Assembly (NCBI GenBank): GCA_900550825.1
Contig: URTZ01000091.1
Location: forward strand, 1 to 7,877
Length of the DNA: 7,877 nt
DNA from: an uncultured Collinsella sp.
GTDB lineage: Bacteria > Actinomycetota > Coriobacteriia > Coriobacteriales > Coriobacteriaceae
Direction: 5' to 3'
Part shown: positions 1 through 6,168 of the stretch, one piece after another
Layout of the letters: every line of letters begins with the position of its first letter
Position numbering within the stretch: the first letter of the stretch is position 1
Made by a program: the position numbers and the translations under genes
The notes under the pieces: generated by a model
What the model saw: only the letters and a program-made list of their open reading frames with translations
The model's database searches: none
What the model was told of the DNA's origin: nothing

Positions 1-30
1 GTCCCGGAATCCCCACGGTGTGGCCGTCAT
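1..30 (-). CDS. hisZ: Start of a gene, probably hisZ (ATP phosphoribosyltransferase regulatory subunit); cut by window edge
   Basis: Only the first ten codons are present: MTATPWGFRD. The start is well supported: AGGAGG (plus-strand positions 39-44) lies 8 nt upstream of the ATG. The P-x-G-F-R-D pattern right after the start is the usual N-terminal signature of HisZ, and more loosely of histidyl-tRNA synthetase, where it continues into D-x-L-P. HisZ is a HisRS-like protein without aminoacylation activity that binds the short HisG and makes it responsive to histidine, at the first step of histidine biosynthesis. The identification comes from ten residues and family knowledge only; a class II synthetase paralogue is the main alternative. 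It lies downstream of the sugar-amine locus on the same strand, separated from it by about 170 nt and a hairpin, so it is probably its own unit. Confidence 0.5.
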   Translation of the reverse strand, partial: MTATPWGFRD

Positions 31-65
31 CTGGTGAGCCTCCTCATGCTGTGTTTCGTATGGAA

Positions 66-97
66 CAGAAGACCGGCATAGCTCCGCCGGTCTTCTG
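66..97 (-). terminator. 12-bp perfect hairpin between the catabolic locus and the next gene
   Basis: Perfect inverted repeat CAGAAGACCGGC (66-77) and GCCGGTCTTCTG (86-97) with an 8-nt loop. It lies about 100 nt after the epimerase stop codon and 21 nt before the AGGAGG of the next gene. Read on the minus strand the stem is followed by TTCC, not a clean T-run, so it is a weak intrinsic terminator at best. It might instead be a structured leader of the hisZ-like mRNA: an extended -10 candidate, TGCTAAAGT, lies just upstream (101-109 on the minus strand). Confidence 0.55.
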
Positions 98-199
98 GGT
101 ACTTTAGCATACTAGAGTGTTTGCGGGGAAAATCCATCGCAGCCGCTCACGCCGTATTCATCTGGAAACATAGGGCAGATCGCCGCAACCCAAACCCGC

Positions 200-1036
200 C
201 TAGGCGCCAATCGCACGACGATACTCTGCCATTACCTGCGCATCGGCAGCTGCGGGGTCGGCGAAATAGCGCCCGTCATAGGTCTCGGCCGAAACAACTC
301 CGCGATAGTCGCGCGCCACCAGCCTATCCAGGTCGGCGCGCATATCGCGGTCGCCGTCACCCCAGGCAAGATGCGTCGTGCCATCTGCCGCAACATCGAC
401 AAAATGCACGTGGGCGACATCATCGCCAAGCAGATCGAAATAATCGTCGATGGTATCCCCTGCCACCGCCATAGCGCCCAAATCCAGACACGCCTTAAGT
501 GCCGGATGATCAACTGCCTCGATCATGCGCTTCGTGTCGGCCGCCGAGTTCACGATCATCGACTCAACCGGCTGTAGGGCCTCGAGCACCAGTCGCACGC
601 CGCGCTCTCCCGTATGCTCGGCAATCGCACGCAGCATCGAAGCGCTGCGACCCCACGCGTCCTCGATCGGCTCGTTCAAAAATGCCCAGCCGCTCGAGAC
701 CATGACCTGCTCGGCTCCAAGTTCCGCCGCGATATCCACAACGTTCTTAAAGTACGCGAGCGTGCGGGCACGCGCCTCATTCCCACGCGCCGCGATATTC
801 CACGGCTTGGGGTTGTTCTGTTCGGGACAAAGCCCCACAATCCGAACCCCATACCGCTGCGACAGCTCCCGCACCTGCTCGAGCGAATCGTATCCATGGC
901 AATCGACATACAGATGCATCGCCCCGGTCCAAAGCTCGCAACACGTGTAGCCCGAGGCCGCTGCCGAAGAAAAGAATTCCTCAAGGTCAAAATAACGATG
1001 GCTGATATTCATGACGGCAAGCTGCGGATACTCCAT
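200..1036 (-). CDS. frlC: FrlC-like sugar 3-epimerase (TIM-barrel, xylose isomerase-like)
   Basis: A 278-residue TIM-barrel protein of the sugar phosphate isomerase/epimerase family (AP endonuclease 2 fold). E. coli FrlC interconverts psicoselysine and fructoselysine. This protein follows FrlC as I recall it through most of its length: a PE-x-N segment (residues 71-74), LEAL-x-P-x-ES (151-159), DLGAM (185-189), a YFD-x-LGD block (199-205), HVHFVD (209-214) and a late SAETY (249-253). The expected metal ligands are Glu152, Asp185, His211 and Glu251. The start is taken as ATG at 1036 because GAAAGGTGG ends 5 nt upstream of it; the in-frame GTG at 1045 lies inside that ribosome binding site. It is the last gene of the locus, after an internal terminator-like hairpin. 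With PTS uptake its natural substrate may be a 6-phosphate. Another ketose epimerase activity is the alternative. Confidence 0.78.
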   Translation of the reverse strand: MEYPQLAVMNISHRYFDLEEFFSSAAASGYTCCELWTGAMHLYVDCHGYDSLEQVRELSQRYGVRIVGLCPEQNNPKPWNIAARGNEARARTLAYFKNVVDIAAELGAEQVMVSSGWAFLNEPIEDAWGRSASMLRAIAEHTGERGVRLVLEALQPVESMIVNSAADTKRMIEAVDHPALKACLDLGAMAVAGDTIDDYFDLLGDDVAHVHFVDVAADGTTHLAWGDGDRDMRADLDRLVARDYRGVVSAETYDGRYFADPAAADAQVMAEYRRAIGA

Positions 1037-1053
1037 CTTGTCCACCTTTCGGC

Positions 1054-1087
1054 AAAAGGGCGCCGCAGCACAGTGTGCGCGACGCCC
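1054..1087 (-). terminator. Intrinsic terminator or attenuator between IID and the epimerase
   Basis: On the minus strand a stem of 13 base pairs (arms 1075-1087 and 1058-1071, with one bulged T and one G-T wobble) closes on the loop ACT and is followed directly by TTTT. The stem is GC-rich. The T-run ends only a few bases before the epimerase ribosome binding site, with no room for a promoter after it, so the epimerase probably depends on read-through. Confidence 0.72.
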
Positions 1088-1119
1088 CCTCTTACATTAT
1101 TCTCATTATGACGGATGCC

Positions 1120-1956
1120 CTACTGAACACCAAGTACTCCAAAGAACGCGCCGGCGATACTCACGAGCAGGATCACGAGCATGATGACCAGCGGATTCAT
1201 CTTCTTCTTGAGCATGAGATAGACGATTCCAAACAGCCCCATCGTGACAAAGCCCGGGAAGATTCCGTTGAGCAGCTCGGCCAGCGTCTGAGCACCATCG
1301 CCCGCACCGACCATGAGCGGAATGTCCACGGTGACCATCTCCATGGTCATAGCGCCGATCACCATGGCGCCCATGATAGAGGCCATCTTGACGATCGTGT
1401 CCATAATGCCCGATTCCTGGACCTTGCTGATCATGTCCGAGCCAAAGCGATACCCCACAAACGTCAGCAGGTAACGGATGATGTAGTGAGGGACATTGAA
1501 CACGAGCAGGAACAAAATCGGGCCAAGAATAGAGCCCTGTAGCGCCAGCGACGTGCCGACACCCGTTGCCAAAATTCGCAGCGTGCCCCAGTAGAAGGCA
1601 TCGCCCACGCCGGACAGCGGCCCCATCAAAGCAAGCTTGACATTAGAGATCGCGCTCGTGTCAAAGCTATCGTCAGTAGCGTTGACCTCCTCCATTGCAG
1701 CGGCGATGGACATGGGGAGCGTCGAGATGTACGGCGTGACGTTATAGAGCTCCATATGGCGCTTGAGGGCGGCCTTAAAGTCCGCATCCTGCGGATACAG
1801 CTTGCGAAGGATCGGCATAAGGGCCCACATAAAGCCGATATGGCCCATACGCTCGTAGTTCCAGGAATGCTCATAGGGAATCGAGCGCCAGAACAGCTTC
1901 TTAAGGTCTGCGCGGGAAATCAGCCCGTCGTAAGAAGACTCAAACTTAAAACTCAT
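1120..1956 (-). CDS. gfrD: PTS mannose-family transporter subunit IID
   Basis: A 278-residue IID membrane subunit of a mannose-class PTS permease; with IIC it forms the sugar-translocating channel. Family marks in order: SWNYERMGHIGFMWALMPIL (residues 31-50), the LKRHMELYNVTPY stretch (64-76), the AMEE block (87-90), LMGPLSGVGDAFYWGT (110-125), and a hydrophobic C-terminal segment after a KKK turn (about 250-274). Length fits ManZ-type IID (about 280). The frame is open upstream to 2022, but the family start MSFKFE at 1956 is preferred: GGGAG lies 9 nt upstream, and the extra 22 residues would run inside IIC. It overlaps the 3' end of IIC by 11 nt, which suggests translational coupling. Substrate cannot be read from IID alone; glucoselysine/fructoselysine is inferred from the neighbours. 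Confidence 0.9.
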   Translation of the reverse strand: MSFKFESSYDGLISRADLKKLFWRSIPYEHSWNYERMGHIGFMWALMPILRKLYPQDADFKAALKRHMELYNVTPYISTLPMSIAAAMEEVNATDDSFDTSAISNVKLALMGPLSGVGDAFYWGTLRILATGVGTSLALQGSILGPILFLLVFNVPHYIIRYLLTFVGYRFGSDMISKVQESGIMDTIVKMASIMGAMVIGAMTMEMVTVDIPLMVGAGDGAQTLAELLNGIFPGFVTMGLFGIVYLMLKKKMNPLVIMLVILLVSIAGAFFGVLGVQ

Positions 1957-2737
1957 CGAACCCACTCCCAATCGCAGGATCCTCGGTTGCCACTGCGGGC
2001 TGCTCCGCCTTTTTCTTGTCACCCAAAACCGTCATCGCGACGACGATGATCGCGGCAAAGATCGCCACGCCCGTCGTGCTAATGCCAAAGTAGGCGACGA
2101 GGAAGAAGCCAGCGAAGAAGAACGGCGCCACAGTCTTGTTCATAATCATCTGAGCCAGCATTGCAAAACCGAGCGCGGGCAAGAAGGCGGCGGCGACATC
2201 CATACCGGTCTGAACGAAATCGGGGATGATGTTGAGCAGGCTGGCAACAGCATCGGCGCCAAAGAAGAATGCCAGGGGAATAATCAGCAGGCCGCACCAG
2301 CTCTGCGCGTAGCCGGCGATGAGCATGTTGCGCGTGATGGCCTTGGTGTCTCCGTCCTCGACGTTTTTGTCGATACGGTGCACCAGCAGCAGCATCACCG
2401 GCTGGCCCAGGGCGGTATCGAGCGCCAGGACGATCGTTGCGATGGGAATACCCAGGGTCAGGGCCGCCGAAGCGTCCGCGCCGGCCTGCATGGCAAGCGA
2501 CACACCCAGAATGGTTCCGGAAATCGTATCGGGCGGGTTATACGCACCGACCGAGATGGCGCCGACCATGGCAAGCTCCATTGTGGCGCCCATGATCGTG
2601 CCGGTCACCATGTCGCCCATGACAAGGCCAACCAGAGGTCCGAGCACGATCGGGCGCTGGAGGTAGCTCGTACCCGTCAGCCACTCGGAATAGCCCAAAA
2701 GGGCGATCAGGAAAATCAGGATTGTCTTGATAACCAT
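1946..2737 (-). CDS. gfrC: PTS mannose-family transporter subunit IIC
   Basis: A 263-residue polytopic membrane protein, the IIC channel subunit of a mannose-class PTS. The hallmark is the glycine-rich stretch from residue 29 to about 70, RPI..GPLVGLVMGD followed by GTIMGATMELAMVGAISVG and PPDTISGTI. Hydrophobic segments lie near residues 3-20, 30-65, 92-118, 138-160, 182-199 and 204-238. The tail after residue 239 is charged and polar. Start: ATG at 2737 with AGGGG overlapping the IIB stop codon; the gap to IIB is 8 nt. The tight packing with IIB and the overlap with IID show a co-translated module. Specificity is assigned only from the adjacent deglycases. Confidence 0.92.
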   Translation of the reverse strand: MVIKTILIFLIALLGYSEWLTGTSYLQRPIVLGPLVGLVMGDMVTGTIMGATMELAMVGAISVGAYNPPDTISGTILGVSLAMQAGADASAALTLGIPIATIVLALDTALGQPVMLLLVHRIDKNVEDGDTKAITRNMLIAGYAQSWCGLLIIPLAFFFGADAVASLLNIIPDFVQTGMDVAAAFLPALGFAMLAQMIMNKTVAPFFFAGFFLVAYFGISTTGVAIFAAIIVVAMTVLGDKKKAEQPAVATEDPAIGSGFDEF

Positions 2738-2745
2738 GACAGCCC

Positions 2746-3216
2746 CTAACCGATAACCTTCGCGGCGTCAGTCTTCGCATCTGCCGGAATCATCTGAATG
2801 AACAGTTCATAGCCCTCGCCGAGCAGCTCTTTGACGTATGCCTCGTTTTCGGGCGTAAGGAACACGCTCGTCGAGACCTGGCGGGCATTCTCGCTAAAGG
2901 CAACGTTGCCGAGGTTGATCTTCTTGACTCCCATCGCCTTGGCGACGGCACCGGCCTGCTGGATCGTCTCGCAAACCACGAAGAGCTTGTACTTGTCGGT
3001 CACTCCGCTCTGGAGCGCCTTGACGGCATCCTCGGTGTTTTTGACAACGACCTTGCAGCCCTCCGGCTTTGCAAGGGACAGGGCCTGCAGACGAAGCTTG
3101 TCATTGAGGACCGTGTCGCTCACCAACAAGATGCAGTCGGCACCCAGAGCCGAGGTCCAGCTAACGGCAACCTGGCCGTGAAGCAGTCGATAGTCCACGC
3201 GAATCATCTGAATCAT
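2746..3216 (-). CDS. gfrB: PTS mannose-family transporter subunit IIB
   Basis: A 156-residue cytoplasmic IIB protein. The N-terminal active-site motif R-L-L-H-G-Q-V (residues 10-16) contains the phospho-accepting His13, which takes phosphate from IIA and passes it to the incoming sugar. The downstream pattern, with ILLVSDTV and a NLGNVAFS segment near residues 102-109, is normal for the family, and the length is typical for a stand-alone IIB. Start: ATG at 3216 with AGGGAG 6 nt upstream; a second ATG three codons later is possible. It lies 17 nt after IIA and 8 nt before IIC. IIA and IIB are separate here, unlike E. coli ManX where they are fused. Confidence 0.92.
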   Translation of the reverse strand: MIQMIRVDYRLLHGQVAVSWTSALGADCILLVSDTVLNDKLRLQALSLAKPEGCKVVVKNTEDAVKALQSGVTDKYKLFVVCETIQQAGAVAKAMGVKKINLGNVAFSENARQVSTSVFLTPENEAYVKELLGEGYELFIQMIPADAKTDAAKVIG

Positions 3217-3233
3217 GATGTGCTCCCTAGTGG

Positions 3234-3650
3234 TTAAAACTCATCGAGTTCGGCCTGCCCCAGCAGGTCGTTGACGTACTTGACCTTGGTGTCGTCCGCC
3301 TCGACGATCTGGCGAATGGCCTCATCGATCGGGGTGGATTCGGGCACGAACAGCAGCTGAATAAGGAGCGGCAGGTTCATGTTGGTCACGAGGTGCGTGT
3401 TAGGACGCGTCTGGACGATCTTGGTGAACTCGTTGTTGACGCTGCCGCCAAAGAGGTCGGTGCACACGACGACCTCATCGTCCGCGGCAAAGCCGTCCAG
3501 AATCGCTGCGGCCTCCTTGGTCAGGTCCTCGTTTCCGTCGACATACATAGAGAGCGCATGGACGTTTTCGCGCTCGCCGGAAAGCAGGCCGATGCTCTCG
3601 ACGATTCCAGACGCAAAATGAGCATGGGACGCCACGATAAACTGCCTCAT
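3234..3650 (-). CDS. gfrA: PTS mannose-family transporter subunit IIA
   Basis: A 138-residue cytoplasmic IIA protein that takes phosphate from HPr. The phospho-acceptor is expected to be His9 in IVASHAHF, matching His10 of E. coli ManX; His11 nearby is the other histidine. The CTDLFGGS motif (about residues 63-70) and the NMNLP segment near residues 90-94 are characteristic. The frame is open upstream to 3734, but that extension runs through the terminator hairpin, and the family start is MRQFIVAS at 3650, preceded by AGGAAGGGG. It is the first PTS gene and follows the FrlB-type gene after 87 nt holding a terminator-like hairpin, so PTS expression may be stepped down relative to that gene. 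Confidence 0.9.
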   Translation of the reverse strand: MRQFIVASHAHFASGIVESIGLLSGERENVHALSMYVDGNEDLTKEAAAILDGFAADDEVVVCTDLFGGSVNNEFTKIVQTRPNTHLVTNMNLPLLIQLLFVPESTPIDEAIRQIVEADDTKVKYVNDLLGQAELDEF

Positions 3651-3680
3651 TCGATTCCCCTTCCTAGCGAATTTCGGCAT

Positions 3681-3709
3681 AAAAATGCCCGGACGCATGC
3701 GCCCGGGCA
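3681..3709 (-). terminator. Intrinsic terminator or attenuator between the deglycase and PTS genes
   Basis: On the minus strand TGCCCGG (3709-3703) pairs with CCGGGCA (3692-3686) around a 10-nt loop, followed directly by TTTTT (3685-3681) and then ATG. This is a standard intrinsic terminator shape. It lies 29 nt after the stop of the FrlB-type gene. Only about 30 nt then remain before the IIA start, too few for a new promoter, so the PTS genes likely depend on read-through or on processing at this hairpin. Confidence 0.82.
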
Positions 3710-3737
3710 GGGTGCTTCTTAAATGAGTGGTCAACTA

Positions 3738-4799
3738 TTAGTAGTCGAACTGGTGATAGTAACGACGGTAGTTGAGGTTGTGCTTGGTGACCGTCTCGTA
3801 GTAAGCGGCAAGGCGATCGGTGATCAGCGAGGAGAGAATCCACGGAGACACGATGACGCGGAACTCGTCGTCAAGGCCGGGGATCGCGAACTCGGCGGTG
3901 TCGATGATGTTGATGTCGGTGTCGCCGGTCACGCCGCGGTTGAGGAAGGCGCGGACGCGCTCGTCGAGCTTGCGGTTCTCGTCCTCGCCCATGAACAGGA
4001 AGACCGGGACGCCGGGCTCCACGAGCTCGAGGGTGCCGTGGAAGAAGTCGGCCGAGGTGATGTAGCGGGTGCGCTTCCACTGCATCTCCTCCAGGATGCA
4101 CATCGAGAACAGGATGGTCTCGCCCCACAGGGCGCCGGAGCCGATGAACATGGTGTAGGGGGCCAGGGCGTACTTCTTGGCGAGCTCCTCGGCGCGCGGC
4201 TCGAAGCTCTTGCGGATGTCGACCAGGTGGGTCCAAACGTCCTTGGTCTGCTCGATGAACTTATCGAACTGCGGGAAGCAGCCACGGCGGTTGAGCAGGC
4301 GCAGGCCGAAGCAGTCGGCGAGGTAGTAGCCCATCTCGCAGCCGCCGTTACCATGATCGGAAGCCATCTTGACGCAATTCTCGGCGCCCACAGCCTGGCC
4401 AATGGGGCCCTCGGGCTTGGTCATGGCGTAGACGCGAATGCCCTTTTCCTTCATCTTCTTGACGGCCTCGAGGACCTCGGGGGTGGTGCCGGACTCGGAG
4501 GCGGTGAGCACGACGGACTTCTCGGTCATGCGCTTGTGGCCCATGACGTTCCACTCGGCGGCGTGGATCAGGTAGACCTCGAGGTCGCGGTCGCCGAACT
4601 TGTTCATGAGGTACTCGAGCTGCATGAGCTCGTCCCAGGTGCCGCCGACGCCCATCAGGAACACGGCGTCGTAGCCCTCGTCGGCGACCTTGTCGGCGAG
4701 CGCGGTCATCTTCTTGCCGGTCTCGTAGAGCGCCTTGCCGTCCTCGAGATAGCCCTCCTGGTCGAAATGCATGATCTCGATCTTCTCGGTTTCCTTCAT
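3738..4799 (-). CDS. gfrF: Fructoselysine-6-phosphate deglycase (FrlB/GfrF family, SIS domains)
   Basis: A 353-residue cytoplasmic SIS-fold enzyme. FrlB/GfrF cleaves fructoselysine 6-phosphate to glucose 6-phosphate and lysine. The first SIS domain carries VGGTWDE (residues 51-57) and TASESGTTPEV (99-109). The C-terminal half tracks E. coli FrlB closely: FHGTLELVEPGVP (253-265), a FLFMGEDE segment, the NIIDTAE stretch (297-303) and the ending RRYY. Glu238 and His254 are 16 residues apart, as are the corresponding Glu and His in E. coli FrlB, in FraB (recalled as catalytic) and in GlmS (Glu488/His504). AAGGAG precedes the ATG. Codons are almost all C- or G-ending (GAG, AAG, CTC, GGC), clearly more biased than in the neighbours, which suggests high expression. 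A related deglycase such as a fructose-asparagine 6-phosphate enzyme is possible. Confidence 0.82.
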   Translation of the reverse strand: MKETEKIEIMHFDQEGYLEDGKALYETGKKMTALADKVADEGYDAVFLMGVGGTWDELMQLEYLMNKFGDRDLEVYLIHAAEWNVMGHKRMTEKSVVLTASESGTTPEVLEAVKKMKEKGIRVYAMTKPEGPIGQAVGAENCVKMASDHGNGGCEMGYYLADCFGLRLLNRRGCFPQFDKFIEQTKDVWTHLVDIRKSFEPRAEELAKKYALAPYTMFIGSGALWGETILFSMCILEEMQWKRTRYITSADFFHGTLELVEPGVPVFLFMGEDENRKLDERVRAFLNRGVTGDTDINIIDTAEFAIPGLDDEFRVIVSPWILSSLITDRLAAYYETVTKHNLNYRRYYHQFDY

Positions 4800-4859
4800 T
4801 TGTCTCTCCTTTCTGGGGTTGTTTCCACATCCCCCATGCCAACGGGCATCAAAACCCGC

Positions 4860-5975
4860 TTACATTCCGTAACACTCGGCCGCTTTGGCCTTAAGCGCAT
4901 TGACTGACTCTTCGTAGCCCTCCGCCTTGACCTCCATTTGCTTGGAGACAGCATCGAGATACGGGTGAACGTCCCATGACTTCAGACGCTCGGCGATTAT
5001 TGCCGCAATCGTCTGGAAGAACACGAGATTGGGAATTGCACTGAGCAGCGGAGCCACCTGAGGCACCACAACCTCGTGAGCCCTACCCTTGGGATGGGCC
5101 GTGAGCAGCACCGTTTTTGCCGTAACGTTCGATAGCGCATCGGCGATATTCGCAAGACGCTCCGACCCCTGCGGATCGTCGACAATAAACACCAGGTAGC
5201 CCGGAACAATCTGCATCTCGGGACCGTGGACGAACTCCTCGCCTTCGTGATGCATGGCAGGAATCTTGATGGTCTCGCTCAGTTTGAGCGCCGCCTCCTC
5301 GGCAACACCGTAGTTGGGGCCGTTGCCGACGACCATAGCGGGCGTGTGCTCAGAAAGCTCGAGCATGTGGTCTTGGACATATGCCTCGGCGGTCTTGCAC
5401 ATCACGGCATTAGCCTGGATAGCCTCGCGCAGGCCATCAAGACGCTGAGCAACGCCCTTGGCGTCAATCGTTCCGCGCGCCTGACCGCCGTAAATACCAA
5501 AGAGCACCAGGTACTCAACGAGAACCTCGACGCCCAGAGTCACAAAGTCCACCGACTCGACACCCACACCGTAGTCAAGAACGATGTCGGCGTGTTCCTT
5601 GATGGGTGCCTCGACGTTTGCCGTGAGCGCAACTGCAGCCATATCGTGTGCGCGCATGTAATCAAGAGCCGCGATCGTATTGGTCGAATAGCCACTCTGC
5701 GAAACGGCAATGTTGAGCGCATGCTGTGGATAGGTGTGTTCAAAATCGACGAAGGCCTCGGGCGTCACAACGGACACCTGCATCTGCAGCGTATCTTGCA
5801 GGAAATCGCGGGTGCAATCCGCAGCATGGCGCGACGAACCCGAAGCAACGATGCGCAGTGCGTCAAAAGAACCGGACTGGAAAATATCAACGAGCTGCGC
5901 TACCAGCTCAGACGAACGCTCGAGGTTCTCCCCCATACGCACATGGGCAAGCTGAACGTAATCGAGCATCTTCAT
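4860..5975 (-). CDS. gfrE: GlmS-like double-SIS sugar-phosphate deglycase, GfrE-like (probable glucoselysine-6-phosphate deglycase)
   Basis: A 371-residue protein with two SIS domains arranged like the isomerase half of GlmS, but with no glutaminase domain. Motifs: ASGSSRHAA (residues 44-52) and SQSGYSTNT (92-100) in SIS1; VVGNGPNYGVAEEAALKLSE (215-234) and EEFVHGPE (246-253) in SIS2. Glu234 and His250 are 16 apart, as in the GlmS catalytic pair. GfrE of the gfr pathway splits glucoselysine 6-phosphate, and GfrE and GfrF paired with a mannose-class PTS is the known gfr gene set. Start: ATG at 5975 with GAGGTGAG just upstream; a second ATG two codons on is possible. It is the first structural gene after the operator region and ends 60 nt before the FrlB-type gene. 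AgaS-type aminosugar isomerase/deaminase or another Amadori-phosphate deglycase are alternatives. Confidence 0.68.
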   Translation of the reverse strand: MKMLDYVQLAHVRMGENLERSSELVAQLVDIFQSGSFDALRIVASGSSRHAADCTRDFLQDTLQMQVSVVTPEAFVDFEHTYPQHALNIAVSQSGYSTNTIAALDYMRAHDMAAVALTANVEAPIKEHADIVLDYGVGVESVDFVTLGVEVLVEYLVLFGIYGGQARGTIDAKGVAQRLDGLREAIQANAVMCKTAEAYVQDHMLELSEHTPAMVVGNGPNYGVAEEAALKLSETIKIPAMHHEGEEFVHGPEMQIVPGYLVFIVDDPQGSERLANIADALSNVTAKTVLLTAHPKGRAHEVVVPQVAPLLSAIPNLVFFQTIAAIIAERLKSWDVHPYLDAVSKQMEVKAEGYEESVNALKAKAAECYGM

Positions 5976-5996
5976 CGTCTCACCTCGTTACAAATC

Positions 5997-6015
5997 ATTA
6001 GTATTTGATACCAAT
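5997..6015. promoter_or_regulatory. Candidate operator: 19-bp dyad near the operon start
   Basis: ATTAGTATTTGATACCAAT is a dyad with 7 of 8 arm positions paired (ATT.GTAT/ATAC.AAT) around a 3-nt centre. It lies about 20 nt upstream of the first structural gene start, where a bound repressor would block transcription or initiation. Its GTAT/ATAC half-sites resemble those of the palindrome at 6103-6112 but with a 3-nt centre. The match to a repressor site is inferred from symmetry and position. Confidence 0.5.
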
Positions 6016-6045
6016 CACAGTTACAGGTTACGGCTTTTTGATACC
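6004..6045. repeat. Direct repeat TTTGATACC, 33 nt apart
   Basis: TTTGATACC occurs at 6004-6012, inside the 19-bp dyad, and again at 6037-6045 in the same orientation. The 33-nt period is close to three helical turns, so two protein dimers or half-sites could sit on the same face of the DNA. The second copy has no symmetric partner and would be a half-site. Confidence 0.5.
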
Positions 6046-6102
6046 TCTTTGTCGATTAATTTATCCCCTTCGGCGAACGGTCGATTTTGAGCCATGTAAG
6101 GT

Positions 6103-6112
6103 TGTATATACA
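6103..6112. promoter_or_regulatory. Candidate GntR/HutC-type operator TGTATATACA
   Basis: A perfect 10-bp palindrome. Its core GTATATAC fits the HutC-subfamily pattern GT-N-TA-N-AC described for GntR regulators with UTRA domains. It lies 57 nt after the stop codon of exactly such a regulator and about 130 nt upstream of the first structural gene, as expected for local control. Binding is inferred. Confidence 0.62.
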
Positions 6113-6168
6113 GTCGGTCAAATTGCCCAAACAGACCGGCTGTTACCGCGCGCGATGCAAAGCCCCAG

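Larger units (their letters stand above)
5976..6168 (-). promoter_or_regulatory. Regulatory gap upstream of the catabolic operon
   Basis: This 193-nt gap between the regulator stop and the first structural gene is visibly more AT-rich than the genes. It holds three candidate operators, listed separately, and should carry the operon promoter. I see no strong promoter. The best guess is TTGACC (6116-6121) with a 17-nt spacer and a weak TACATG (6093-6098), which would place the 6103-6112 palindrome in the spacer. TCGACA at about 6049-6054 is a good -35 match but lacks a good -10. Confidence 0.55.

Noticed and set aside
200..1045. GTG at 1045 as the epimerase start
   Set aside because: This GTG is part of the GAAAGGTGG ribosome binding site for the ATG at 1036, which gives the family-like N-terminus.
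1957..2022. A 22-residue N-terminal extension of IID
   Set aside because: It lies inside IIC, is arginine-rich and unlike IID N-termini, and a better start with a ribosome binding site exists at 1956.
3651..3734. A 28-residue N-terminal extension of IIA
   Set aside because: It would be read through the terminator hairpin; the conserved IIA start is at 3650, behind AGGAAGGGG.
4800..4859. Small hairpin (ATGCC/GGCAT) between the two deglycase genes
   Set aside because: Only 5 bp and no T-run; too weak to call a terminator.
3723..4907. A 394-codon plus-strand open frame opposite the FrlB-type deglycase
   Set aside because: It is the mirror of a strongly codon-biased gene, with a valine-, leucine- and glycine-rich translation that has no domain logic. 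The minus-strand frame has clear FrlB motifs and a ribosome binding site.
4860..5975. Assignment of the first SIS protein as GlmS
   Set aside because: There is no N-terminal glutaminase domain and the protein is far shorter than GlmS; the PTS and FrlB context favours a deglycase.
5226..6008. A 260-codon plus-strand open frame opposite the GfrE-like gene
   Set aside because: It lies antisense to a gene with clear SIS motifs and shows no recognisable domain of its own. It also runs through the operator region.
6115..6138. Inverted repeat CGGTC/GACCG after the regulator gene
   Set aside because: Short arms with a 14-nt loop and no T-run; it cannot be separated from chance.
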